Shown here: in pieces, positions 53,272 to 64,000 of the stretch
Numbering within the stretch: the first letter of the stretch is position 1
Layout of the letters: each line of letters starts with the position of its first letter
Source: Tuctoria greenei
Lineage: Eukaryota > Streptophyta > Magnoliopsida > Poales > Poaceae
NCBI GenBank assembly: GCA_036927565.1
Contig: JAYESD010000005.1
Coordinates: 10,136,565 to 10,200,564, forward strand
Direction of reading: 5' to 3'
DNA length: 64,000 nt
Position numbers and translations under genes: made by a program
Notes under the pieces: model-generated
Databases searched by the model: none
Seen by the model: the letters and a program-made list of their open reading frames with translations, nothing else
What the model was told of the DNA's origin: nothing

Positions 53272-53928
53272 GCTTCATTGTTCATGTATTTACAGAGACA
53301 TAACCAGCCTGTATCATATGAGTGAATATTGGTATCATGTAGGTCTGTTCATAAGGATTCCAAGAAAATTTGTTTCATAATTTTATCAACTTCCTAGTGG
53401 CCATAATGGATTTTTGAAGTTGGGTCTATTCATTGAAACATTTCATTTAACATTTGATGTGCTTGTATTCATATTCAACCTTTAATCCTTCAAATCTACA
53501 TCTTTTTCTACAAAATTCATGGATGAGCTCAAGGGGAGCTCAACTACATCTTCTCTACGATGGAAGTTGTTTAACTACAAGTGTGTTTGTCTCAAATACA
53601 TAAAGTGGGGGGGGGGGGGGCGGGGGGGGGGGGGGGGGGGAGGGGACTAGAGCCAAACTCAACGAAACAAAACTGAAAACAGCACAACAAACTGAAAACA
53701 TGACAGTGAAGAAGAAGCATCTTCTAACATTTTCTCGATTTGAAGCTTGATCAACTGAAAGTTTGACCAGCGTGCACACAATGGAAAATTTTGGCAGCCT
53801 GCGGCGTCGATAGAAAATCACCCGGGATTGGATTTTCTGCGGTGTCTGAGGTGCCTTTTATATAGGCATCTGTTTTCAGAGGTAGATTTTAATGAAAAAA
53901 ACCATCTGCGATAAAAATTAATTAAGCT
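53272..53928. other. Presumed CACTA-3 leader and low-complexity G run
   Basis: Upstream of the transposase start on the minus strand. 53607-53645 is a nearly pure G run, open on the minus strand as poly-Pro, which is composition only. TTTTATATAGGC near 53857 could be a promoter element read on either strand. At 53875-53920 there is a degenerate copy of the GGCGGTT-type repeat. Confidence 0.4.
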
Positions 53929-56230
53929 CACTACATTTTTTTCAAGTGGTTTTTAACTACTGCACAGGCGGTTGTTGCTAAAAAGCCATCTGTGAGAATG
54001 GCCCGAGCCTGTTCTTCAGTTTTCTTTTCCCTTGCTTCTTTTTTATTTAGATTCCAATTTAAATACTCAAACATGTATAGATTCTGCAAATTAAGTCCAA
54101 ATTCGATGATTCTTTTTTCTAGATTCTTCAAAAACTAATATATACCACGTGGACCAAATATTTTAAAACCTGTATAGCAAACATTGTAATGTTTTTGTAA
54201 ATATCATATTAATTTATACTCTCATATTATTCATATTTTTGTATCTCCTAAAAAAGGGATCCTTCACTGAAATTTGTTTCTATGAATATATTTGTCTTAT
54301 TTATACATGTATGAAATTTGTTAATTTTTTCAAAGCATTACAACGTGTCAAAATTCAAATTATCCATCATTCTAATTAAATGCTCATATACATATGAGGC
54401 ATTCATCAAATTTTGAACACACATTGATTCACAAAAATTTAAAAAAAAATCTGAAAAAAAATCATAGAGCTTGGTATGATGACTAAAAAGTTCCATTGAA
54501 AATTAAATAAAAAATCATTATATTTATCATGATAAAAAATGACAAATAACTAGTGTTATTTGTTTTTTATGTTCTAACAAATTTCAAAGGCTTTCCCAAG
54601 TGAAATTTAATGGAAACCTTTAATACTAAAGCATATTACAAGAAAGTGGAATTTGAGCTTTTAAAAGGTCATTCATTTTAATCAAAAATATTAATAAAGC
54701 CTAGACTCAGTACATTTTTTTCAGGCGGTTTTTAACTACTGCACAGATGGTTGTTGCTAAAAAACCGCCTGTGATAATGGCCCGAGTCTGTTCTTTAGTT
54801 TTCTTTTTTCTTGCTTCTTTTCTGTTCAGATTCCCTTATAAATACTCAAACATGTATAGATTCTGCAAATTAAGTCCAAATTCAATGATTTTTTTCTATA
54901 TTCTTCAAAATTAATATCTATCACCTGGACCAAATATTTTAAAACTTGTATAGCTAACATTGTATTGTTTTGGTAAATATCAAATTAATTTGTACTCACA
55001 TATTATTCACATTTTTGTATCTCCTAAAACAAGGGATCCTTCACTAAAATTGGTTTGTATGAACATATTTGTCTTATTTATACATGTACAAATTTTGTTA
55101 TATTTTTTAAAACATTTCAACATGTCAAAATTCAATTTATCCATCATTCTAATCAAATGCTCATATACATATGAGCCATTCATCAAATTTTGAAGACACA
55201 TTGATTCAAAGAAATTTAAAAAATCATAGAGGTTGGTATGATGACTAAAAAGTTAAATTGAAAAATTAAATGAAAAAAGTTATTATATTCATCATGATAG
55301 AAATATAACAAATAACCAGTGTTTTTTTATGTTCTGACAAATTTCAAAGGCTTTCCCAAGTGAAATTTAATGGGAACCTTTTATACTAAAGCATATAACA
55401 AGAAATTAGAATTTGGTCTTTTAAAATACCCCTCATTTTAATCAGGAATATTTATAAAGCCTGGACTCAGTACATTTTTTTCAGGCGGTCTTTAACTACT
55501 GCACAAACAGTTGTTGCTAAAGAACCGCCTGTAATAATGGCCCAAGCCTGCTCTTTAGTTTTATTTTCCCTTGCTTTTTTTATTTAGATTCCCATATAAA
55601 TACTCAAACATGTATAAATTCTGCAAATTCAGTCCAAATTCGATGATTCTTTTTTTCTATATTCTTCAAAAATAATATCTACCACCTGGACCAAATATTT
55701 TAAAACTTGTATAGCTAACATTGTAATGTTTTGGTACATAACAAATTAATTTATACTCACATATTATTCACATTTTTGTATCTCCTAAAAAAGAGGATCC
55801 TTCACTGAAATTGGTTTGTATGAACATATTTGTCTTATTTATACCTGTATGAATTTTTTTAAAGCATTCCAACATGTCAAAATTCAAATTATCCATCATT
55901 CTAATCAAATACTCATATACATATGAGGCATTCATCAAAATTTGAACACATATTTATTCAAAAAAAATTAAAAAAAATCTGAAAAAAATCATAGAGGTTG
56001 GTATGATGACTAAGAATTTCTATTGAAAAATTAAATGAAAAAAATCATTATATTCATCATGATAGAAAAATGATAAATAACCATTGTTATTTGTCTTTTA
56101 TTTTTTTACCAATTTCAAAGGCTTTCCCAAGTGAAATTTAATGAGAACCTTTAATACTAAAGCATATTACAAGAAAGTGGAATTTGGGCTTTTAAAAGGC
56201 CCCTCAATTTAATCAGGAATATTAATTAAG
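53929..56230. repeat. Three tandem units of about 770 bp
   Basis: Units start at 53929 (CACTACATTTTTTTC), 54708 (CAGTACATTTTTTTC) and 55468 (CAGTACATTTTTTTC); the periods are 779 and 760 bp, and the third runs to about 56230. Each begins with a GGCGGTTTTTAACTACTGCAC / AACCGCCTGTGATAAT hairpin, then GCCCGAGCCTG, and ends CAAAGGCTTTCCCAAGTG...TTAATCAGGAATATT. The repeat words match the subterminal motifs of CACTA-2 (25745-26153). The units are AT-rich and non-coding. Confidence 0.88.
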
Positions 56231-56249
56231 CCTACATAAAGATCTTTGT

Positions 56250-56410
56250 AGGCGGTTGGTACTGAATAACCGCCTGAGAGAAGTCATCTTCTCAAGCGGT
56301 TATTACTAAATAACCACCTGATATAAAGACATCTTCTCAGGTGGTTGGTACTTAATAACTGCTTGAGAGAAGTCGTCTCCTCAGGCGGTTGGTACTTAAT
56401 AACCGCCTGA
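56250..56410. repeat. Four hairpin units with 44-bp period
   Basis: GGCGGTTGGTACTKAATAACCGCC-type stems start near 56250, 56294, 56339 and 56383, separated by GAGARGTCRTCTYCTC spacers. The stem AGGCGGTT pairs with AACCGCCT around a 9-10 nt loop. They immediately follow the tandem triplication. Confidence 0.85.
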
Positions 56411-56795
56411 GAAGATATGCGTCTATATATAGCACTTGGCTTGGGAAAACCTAACCCGGGTGAAATCACTTAGACGCCGTCAGGCTGCCAAAATTATGTT
56501 TGTCACCAAGTCTTTGCCGTCGAGCTTCGCCCTCACCGCCGAGCTTCTCCCTCGCCGTCAAGCTTCGCCGTCGTTGCCGAGCTTCGCCCTCACTTCTTCC
56601 TTCCCTCCCTTCCAGGTACGCTGAGCTTTGCTCTCGCCGTTGTCGTCGATCTTCGACCTGCCGCCAGGTACGCTGCTGCTTCCTTCCCTCCTCCATCCCC
56701 ATGCCGCCTCCCTCCTCGCCCTCGTCGTCAGCAAAGTCATGTCCTTGCCACCACCGCACCCTAGATTTTCCCTCGCCGCCGAACTACTCTCTAGG
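56411..56795 (+). other. Possible promoter and Ser/Pro-rich open frame
   Basis: CTATATATAGC at 56423-56433 is followed by short open frames rich in Ser, Leu and Pro with a repeated CGCCGTCGAGCTTCGCCCTC phrase (about 56517-56600). It resembles the leader of a transposon gene cut by the copia element that begins at about 56796. No domain is present. Confidence 0.4.
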
Positions 56796-58574
56796 TGTAC
56801 ACCTATGTATGCTGAATACATTGTTTTGATGATAAAAGTTTTGAATACTACCAAAACACCTGTTTAACAAGGTTCGACGATAGGGCAAGCTTGTTTTGGG
56901 TAGCTCCTGCAAGGTCCGACTTACTTTGGCTAGGTCTGACTTCTTTGTCTATATCTGACATGTTTTGGCTAGGTCTGGACTTGCTATGGCTAGGTCCAAC
57001 ATGTTTTTGCTATGTCCGATGCTAGGTCCTATTAGCTTTGGTTAGCTCCAGCGCTAGGTCTGACTAGCTTTGGTAAGCTCCAGCGCTAGGTCTGACTACC
57101 TTTGGTAAATTTCGGCGCTAGGTCTTGATAGCTTTGGTAAGCTCTGGTTCAAGGTCTGGTTACCTTTGGCAAGGTTCGAAGCTTGATCGCGGTGGTTCTG
57201 CTTTTAATTTACAATTTTTGAACTTGCTTTTTGGATTATGGAAAGTTTGCTTAGTAATGTTTTACTAAGTTTTTGATGTGTTTTTGGTGGTTATGGCTGA
57301 TATCATTTTACTATGGTTTGCAAAAAGCTTATGTGAGGTGCTCATGTAAGGTGTTGTGGTTTCGGAACTAACAAGAGTCAAGTCGAGGACCTCATGTAAC
57401 TTGTGCTCGGAAGTATTGGTTGTTTATTCATGTGCAGGTGTTGCTTGAGTTCAAGACGTGACTGGTGAAGGGATCAATTCAACTAGTCTTAGGGAGAAGA
57501 TGAGGTTCAACAACCAAGTTCTGGAGGAATTGTGGTTGAGTTGATCGGGAGGTTGCGCAGCATGTTTGAATCAAGAACAATGCATATGAAGGTATCATAG
57601 ATGTCATTGTAAGGTGTTTGCACATGTGCATGGAGTGCATGAACGTTGCAACATGGTTCCAAGGTGTTATGAAGAGAATTGGATGTAAAAAATTGGTCAA
57701 AAAGCTCCAACCGGCTGGAATATGGCTCAGGCTGCGGCTGCCGTGGTTATTGTTCGCTTATGGAAAGTTTCGAGTTTGTTTTGGTTAGATTTTGTGTGGG
57801 TCACGAAGTTGAGTTGTTTTAGGAATATTAAATACATTTGCAAGGGGTTTGGAAGTCTTAAGATCGCTTCTATCTGCGTATGGAAGAGTCTTGAGTAGTC
57901 ATGGAAAGTTTTGGTTGAATCTGAGTAGGATTTGAGTCCTAGTTAGGATTGGGTTGGCCTAAGGGCTGGTTATATAAGCAAGGGAGGCCAGAGCTCGTGG
58001 TGCAAGACTTTGGTGTTGTTCCTTTTGACTTTTGATCAATAAAATTCATAGTCTAAATGAGCTTTTGTGCCTTGTTCGTCCACTTGTTTTCGTCAAATCT
58101 TTCTCGTCAAGTTTCTGCACAGCACTGCCTTGCTTTAGTGGTTTTATCATAAATTGATTTTTACTGAACCAATCGACGTGATTATTTTTAGGTTGTCTTC
58201 ACAACTTGATTATCTATCATATGTGAAAATTTTACGGTCATTGGATTTGTGGTTTTGGATGTACACGAGTTTCATTGCAGTGTTGCAGATCTAGTTTTCT
58301 CGGGTAGAACAGATTGACCTTCATTCAATCTTTCGATCGTAATTTGAGTTTTTTTAACGGATTTCTGTGATTTTTATTGTCATGTCTTTGTTACTTGATC
58401 TTCTATAATATATACCACTTTTGTCACAGTTTAACATGTTTAGATTAGTCGCACACACTATTTCTTTAACAGATTAATTTTCTACCGAGGGGTTTTTGTT
58501 GCTTCTGCTAAAAAAGTTGTAATCTACCATTCACCCCCCCTCTGGTAGCTTTTCACGTGATCTACGATCCTGCA
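56796..58574 (+). repeat. 5' LTR of Copia-2
   Basis: About 1.78 kb. TATATAAGC at 57971 is a likely TATA box and CAATAAAA at 58039 a likely polyadenylation signal, so the transcription start would lie in between. The right edge CCTGCA (58574) is two bases before the PBS. The 56900-57190 part is a short tandem array. Confidence 0.65.
56900..57190 (+). repeat. GGTCYGAC array with 20-bp then 32-bp period in the Copia-2 LTR
   Basis: GCTAGGTCYGAC-type units at about 56910, 56929, 56948, 56968, 56989 and 57009 (19-21 bp apart), then GCTAGGTC at 57021, 57053, 57085 and 57117 (exactly 32 bp apart) with TAGCTTTGGTAAGCTCCAGC filler. Confidence 0.8.
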
Positions 58575-58576
58575 AT

Positions 58577-58589
58577 TGGTATAAGATCC
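58577..58589 (+). other. Degenerate primer-binding site of Copia-2
   Basis: TGGTATAAGATCC, related to TGGTATCAGAGCC, two bases after the LTR edge. Confidence 0.65.
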
Positions 58590-58636
58590 ACGGTGCTCTA
58601 ATCTTTGTGATTTTCACGTGTTTTTGACTAATTATC

Positions 58637-60283
58637 ATGGAGAAATACTCCGTAAAACCTTGTGTCTTTAGTGGTATTGATTTTCAGGTTTGGAAGGCAC
58701 GTATGGAAGCTTTCATCCAGGCACAAGGCTTCGCAATATGGGAATAGGTGTAAAGAATTACGACGTGCCGTCAAACGATCAATTCATGGCTACAAACATG
58801 AGGATATCGACAACAACAACAAGACTCACAACTTGATCATACAAGGATTAACTCAAAGCGACTTCGACTGTGTTGCACACCTCCGATCTGCGTACGTTGT
58901 GTGCAAAGCACTTTGTGACTACCACGAAATGTCCAACACGATCAAGGACATAAAGCAAGATATGTTCAAGAAAGAATATATGCGCTTTGAGATGCAACCA
59001 GGTGAGTCCATCGACGATCTCTTTGCTCGTTTTAATAAAATTCTTAGCAACTTGCGTAGCGTCAATGTTAATTTTTCAGATATTGAGAATGGTAGGCAAT
59101 TACTAAGTGCATTAGCCATGTCAATTGGGAGATGAAAGTTACATCTATTCGTGAATCTACTCTCATGAGTACACTTACTTTAGATTTTCTATATTCTAAA
59201 TTGAAAACTCATGAAATTGACGTAATCTCACATAAGAACCCCAACAAGTCTCTTGCATTCGTTTCTCAACGTGACATGCCTAGCTCCGGCCCATCTTCAT
59301 CTTGTGGAACACTTGTTTTATTGTCCTCTCTAACACTTGAACAGATTGAAGAGTTTCCGGAGGAATAACTTGCACTCATCTCTACTCAGTTCTCAAAAGC
59401 ATTGCAAAATGTGAGAACTAGAAGGAGAGGAAGTGTCGGATTTCAACGATGCTTCAAATGTGGTAATACAATACATTTTTGCACGAACTGCCCTAACCTT
59501 TCAGGTACTACCTCTCATGATGAAAAGCAAACAAGGACGAAGCACTGCTCTGCAAATGAGAAGAAGAATAAAAAGGGTTTTACAGGACATCAATTGGTGA
59601 ATAGTTTTATCTTCACACTTCAAGAACTTGGCTCAAGCAATGTGGACATTGGAAGTGACGAAGATGAAGATGATTTGGAAAACTTGTGCTTCATGGCGGG
59701 CAAGTCAAGATCAAGTATAGAGGAGGCAGAACACAGCAACGATAATGAAGAGGTATGTCCTACTTGCGAAGAAATGTGTGATGCTATTTCTCGTGCAACT
59801 ATTATAGTTAAGAAAAAGGACAAAAAGCTTAGGGACAATGTTGTTAAAATTGAGTCACTAGAATATGAAATTAATTGTTTGAAATATTTGATTCCTAGTG
59901 ATGATTATTGTTCCTCATGTGAGCTTATATATGAACAATTGTCCTCTTTAAGAAGTGCGCACACCTCCACACTTGATAAGCTAGAACTTGAAATTGAAAA
60001 GAACAAAAAGCTTGTTGCCCTTAATGATAAAAACATGAAAGATGCTAGTTGTTCTACAATTGATTCGCATTGTTCTACTTGTGATGATCTTGATAAGAAA
60101 CTACACGATGCGATGAATGAGATTTCTATATTGAACAATGCTTTACATTCTCATGAAGTTAAATATTGTTCTAATTGCAAACTTAAAGGAAAAACTTCAT
60201 GTGAAAACTGCCTAGAATTGTCTAAGAAACTTGATGACATGAATAGGACACTAGAGCAGTTTTGTATTGGGAACAAAATCTAA
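58637..60283 (+). pseudogene. Copia-2 gag, broken
   Basis: Start ATG 58637 (MEKYSVKPCVFSGIDFQVWK), TAG stop at 58745, then a frame with IQGLTQSDFDCVAHLRSAYV and EMQPGESIDDLFARFNKILS (58770-59130), a piece at 59132-59368, and the zinc knuckle CFKCGNTIHFCTNC (59450-59490). The C-terminal block (to 60283) is Lys/Glu-rich with repeated CSTCDDL / CSNCKL Cys pairs. At least three breaks. Confidence 0.8.
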
Positions 60284-60929
60284 ACTTACTGCTGAATTCA
60301 CCTAAATCTTGCAATGATAAAACTGGTTTAGGTTTTGATTCCCATGCTCATGCTAAAGCACATCCACCTAAAATTGTAAAGTCATTAGGAAGTGGTTTGA
60401 TTCAAGCAGTTCCTAAACAAAAAAAAGTGGTTTTCAAATCTGCAGAGTGTTATCTCATTCGGTTTCAAATAAAAATGTTACTTGCTCATCTAGACATGAA
60501 CACAAAGTTAAATTTCATTGTACCCACTGTGATAGAGATGGTAATGTCATAGATTTTTGTTATAGACTAGCTAAACAATAGAAAAAGGAAAGAATGATTG
60601 CTAGATCTCATAACATTCATGCAAAATTTGCTGCACATGCTAAACCGAATGATAGGAACATGCAACCTGCAGTAATGAGTCAAAAACATGCATAGTTTGC
60701 TCCCAAACCTACTGTTTTTCGTGCTACACATGTAACACCTCGTAGGTCAGTAGTTGGGTATAAAAATTTTCAAGCTTTGGCCCATAAACCTGTTGTTTTA
60801 TCTCAGCTTTAGCATGTTTTTCCTGCTGCACATCGTGTGACTCAGTACTGAATTCCTAAATGACTTTTGACTAACCCCAATATTGAGTCATCGACGTAAT
60901 GTGCTTCTATATAGGTTACATGCTTAAGT

Positions 60930-63900
60930 AAGGAGAACATTTGGATTGTGAATTTAGGTTGCTCACGCCACATGACCTGTAACAAAGAATGGTTCTCCTC
61001 TCTCTCTTTTCTGTCATGTGTAGAGAATGTTACTTTTGCCGGCAATTCTTCAACTCCTATAATCACTAAATGTTCGGTTAAAGGAAATGATCACTACACT
61101 TTGAAAGATGTGGCACTTGTTAAAAATTTGAAATACAACTTGATTTATGTTTCACAGTTGCTAGATGAAAAATTGGAAATTATTTTCACTAAAAATTGCT
61201 GCAAAGTTGTAGATTCAGATACTGAGCTTATTTTTAACATGTCTCGGTTTGGAAGAGTTTTTAAAGCTGATTTTGATATATCTTCCTCTAAGCATAGGTG
61301 TCTAGTTGCTAATGATTCAAAGGACATATACTTTTGGCTTCGTAGGCTTGGTCACGTAGGCTATGATCATCTAACACGTGTTAGTGCTTTTGATCGCATA
61401 TGTGGGCTGCCTAAGCTTAAAGAAGACAAAGAAATTGTGTGCTCTTATTGTAGACATGCTAAGATGGTTGTGAGTTCACTTACTCCTCTCACAATGATCA
61501 TGACAACAGAACTGGGTCAACTTTTGCACCTTGACACCGTAGGACCTTCACGCAATCCTTCGGAGGTAAATGGTATGTTCTTGTGATTATTGATGATTAT
61601 TTTAGATACTCTTGGGTTTAATTTATGGCATCTAAGAATGAAGCTTTTAGTCACTTTAGAACTTTATTTCTTAGATTATCAATTGATCACTCAGGATCTT
61701 TAAAAGCAATTAGAAGTGATAATGGAACCGAATTTAAAAATCAATCTTTTGATCACTTTTGTGCTGAAAATGGAATAGATCATCAATTTTCTTCACCATA
61801 TGTACCTCAACAAAGCGGTGTTGTATAGAGAAAGAATAGATCCTTAGTGGAGATGGTTAGGACTATGTTTGATGAATATCAAACTCCTTGAAAGTTTTGG
61901 GCATATGCAATTGCAACCGCTTGTTATATTTTAAATCGTGTTCTCTTGCGTGTTAAGCTAGGAAAAATACCATATGAGCTTCGGTTTGTACATAGGACTA
62001 ATGTCACACACTTTAGGGTCTTTGGTTGCAAATGCTTTGTTAAGAAACATGGTAATCTTGATAAATTTGAAGATAGATCTGTTGATGGCATGTTTCTTGG
62101 TTATCCATGTTATACTAGAGGCTACTGTGTGCTTTTACTTGACACTAACAAGTTGTGGAGACTTGTGACTTTTCTTTTGATGAAGCTAGCCCAGGTACTA
62201 GCTCAAATATTGCAGGTCCAGATCCATATCCATAGAGGGGGAGTATTTTTGTTGAAGATGAAGAAGAAGTGGTGTTGTTGCCCGAAAATTCAGCAGCTAA
62301 TGACATTGTTCCAGCTCCTGATTTTGATTCTCAACCAGCACCGACGATCTTCATTGCTGGTCCAGATCATCCTCAAGTCACAAGATCATCGATTTGTGAT
62401 GAACATTAAGAAGAAGAAGAAGCTTGTTAAGTGTATACTCCCCTCCGGATTCTCAAAAGCCATCCTCCACAACAAATCATTGGAAGCTTGCACGAACGAG
62501 TCACATGGTCCAGATTTTGCGATCCAAAATCTCACACTCATTCTGCTTTTGTTGCTTCTTTTGAACCCAAAGATATATTACACGCACTCACTAATGAATC
62601 TTGGATTATTGCAATGCAAGAAGAGTTAGAAAATTTTGAAAGAAATAATGTTTGAAAACTTGTACCTAATCGGAACTAAATGGGTGTTTAAGAATAAACA
62701 TAGTGAGGATGGGGTTGTGATTAGGAACAAGGCTAGGTTGGTTACTCAAGGTTTCACTTAAGTTGAAGGTCTAGATTTTGATGAAACTTTTGCTCATGTT
62801 GCTAGAATAGAAGCCATAAGAATTTTGTTAGCATTTGTTGCTTCTAAAGATTTCAAGTTATATCAAATGGATGTTAAAAGTGCTTTTCTTAATGGTTATA
62901 TAGATGAGGAGGTTTGTGTCAAGCAACCACCTAGAATCCAGATTTTCCTAATCATGTTGACAAACTATCTAAAGCCTTGTACGATCTCAAACAAGCCCCT
63001 AGAGCATGGTATGATAGGTTAAAAACATTCTTACATGAAAAGGGGTTTACCATGGGCAAGGTTGATAAAACTTTTTTTGTTCTTAAGCATGGCAATGACT
63101 CATTATTCATTCAAGTGTATGTGGATGATATTATCTTTGGTTATTCTTCTCATGATCTTGTGTCCAAGTTTTCAGCTATGATGAGTTCAGAATTTGAAAT
63201 GAGTATGATGGGAGAACTCACATACTTTTTGGGGCTACAAATCAAGCAAACCAAGGAGGGGAGCTTTGTGCATTAAACAAATTATACAAAAGACCTCCTA
63301 AAGCGCTTCAACATGGACAAAAGCAAGTATATTCGGACACCAATGGGAACAACGACAACACTTGAACTTGATGAAGATGGTGACCCGATCGATCAAAAAG
63401 AATATAGAAGCATGATCGGATCACACGACATCAAGACCGGACATACAATTCAGCGTATGTCTTTGTGCACGATTTCAAGTTTCCCCACGTGTTTCACATC
63501 GCCAAGCTGTCAAAAGGATTCTCAAGTACTTACATGGAACTCAAGAATTTGGCATTTTCTTCCTTCTTCATCAACTGTTACTTTGAAAGCTTTTTCGGAT
63601 GCTGATTCTGGGGTTGTAGGATTGATAGGAAAAGTACTTCCAGTGCTTGTCATTTTCTTGATAATTCACTTGTTGTTTGGTCCTCTAGAAAACAAAACTC
63701 AGTTGCACAATCCACAACCAAATCTGAATATGTAGTGTTGCTAGTGCTTGCTCACAAATTATTTAGATTATTCAAACACTTAAGGATTATGGGGTTGATC
63801 TAGATAGTGTTCCACTATTTTGTGATAAACTAGTGTCATTTGCATTGCTAAAAACCCTGTGCAACATTCGAAAACTAAGCACATTGACATTAGGTATCAC

Positions 63901-64000
63901 TTTCTCCGTGATAATGTTGAAAAAGCAAACATTATGCTTCACCATGTAGATACCAAACAACAATTGGCTAACATTTTCACAAAACCTTTGGATTTCACTC
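60930..64000 (+). pseudogene. Copia-2 pol, broken and running off the window
   Basis: The protease region reads NLGCSRHMT at about 60950, where this family has Asp-Ser-Gly, so the active site is lost. Pre-integrase (LRRLGHVGYDHLTRV; CSYCRHAKM) and integrase blocks (LHLDTVGPS; IRSDNGTEFKNQSFDHFCAE) follow at 61330-61800. RT at 62820-63276 has FKLYQMDVKSAFLNGYIDEE and an intact YVDDIIFGYS, but a TAA replaces Gln in the segment before VEGLDF near 62760. RNase H fragments run to 63999. Multiple stops (61585-61620, 61828, 61890, 63276) and shifts. Confidence 0.82.

Larger units (their letters stand above)
33221..53928 (-). mobile_element. CACTA-3 element with captured CLASSY-like fragment and nested insertions
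   Basis: The low-coordinate terminus CACTACAAAAGAGTGTCGG starts at 33221. The transposase is on the minus strand, its 5' piece at 52945-53271 and the rest at 34700-37649, split by an hAT-like element. The right terminus is not identified: the expected inverse (CTCTTTTGTAGTG) was not found up to 58600. The end coordinate given here is only the start of the tandem triplication that follows. The subterminal motifs on the two sides also differ, so the right part may be recombined. Confidence 0.6.
56796..64000 (+). mobile_element. Second Ty1/copia element, 3' end off window
   Basis: A plus-strand element: LTR about 56796-58574, degenerate PBS (58577), gag (58637-60283), pol (about 60930 to beyond the window end). 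It is heavily degraded, with stops and shifts throughout. The left LTR edge (TGTACACC at 56796) is a best guess because the 3' LTR is not visible for comparison. Confidence 0.8.

Noticed and set aside
53555..53821. A minus-strand ORF with a poly-Pro run and hydrophobic segment
   Set aside because: The Pro run is a translated poly-G tract, and the frame is short and without homology.
1..64000. tRNA, rRNA or other structured RNA genes
   Set aside because: None was recognised by eye. The tRNA-like matches are retroelement primer-binding sites.

Overview
This window is nuclear DNA from a flowering plant, most probably a grass. Transposable elements of almost every plant class are packed and nested here: Ty3/gypsy, Ty1/copia, an RTE-type LINE, CACTA, hAT, Mutator-like, and PIF/Harbinger elements with MITEs. 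I can defend only one intact host gene, a four-exon patatin-like phospholipase (27557-29285, +). The grass assignment is an inference from the GC-rich first exon, the Tourist and Stowaway-like MITEs and the element families. I cannot name the species.

Layout. 1-3385: a Mutator-like element on the minus strand with a broken MURA-type transposase. 3386-9028: a Tat-lineage Ty3/gypsy element (minus) cut off in pol at 3386; its 5' LTR is 8179-9028. It is inserted in the protease region of a second, chromovirus-like Ty3/gypsy element (9029-13575, LTR 10821-13575). 13678-14766: a PIF/Harbinger-like element with TTA target-site duplication (TSD). 14770-17231: mostly unrecognised sequence with an internal duplication. 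17232-23198: a CACTA element with TAT duplication, carrying TNP2-like and TnpA-like pseudogenes and a Tat-family solo LTR (18239-19060, TSD GTCGC). 23234-23302: a (TA)n run. 23380-26153: a CACTA-type segment with a decayed C48 (Ulp1-like) peptidase gene and GGCGGTT subterminal repeats. 27557-29285: the patatin-like gene. 29514-29849: a Tourist-like MITE. 30444-33108: a 5'-truncated RTE-type LINE.

From 33221 a third CACTA element lies on the minus strand and forms a four-layer nest. Its transposase is split by an hAT-like element (37650-52944, TSD ATCTTGAT). That holds a complete SIRE/Maximus-like copia element (37839-52306, TSD GCTGT). The 3' LTR of the copia element holds a solo LTR of the chromovirus-like family (39285-42099, TSD AAGAC). 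Each junction can be read at base level. Between this CACTA's terminus and its transposase lies a plus-strand pseudogene fragment of a CLASSY-type SNF2 helicase, a host silencing factor, tail to tail with the transposase. 53929-56230 holds three tandem units of about 770 bp and 56250-56410 four hairpin units. 56796-64000 is a second, badly decayed copia element (plus strand) that runs off the window.

Two signals stand out. The first is a 12-bp palindrome, CGGACTAGTCCG, and its variant CGGACAAGTCCG. It occurs in dozens of copies, usually paired 20-22 bp apart, in LTRs of two unrelated superfamilies (gypsy and copia) and even inside a copia reading frame. The second is the antisense arrangement between a CACTA transposase and the CLASSY-like fragment.
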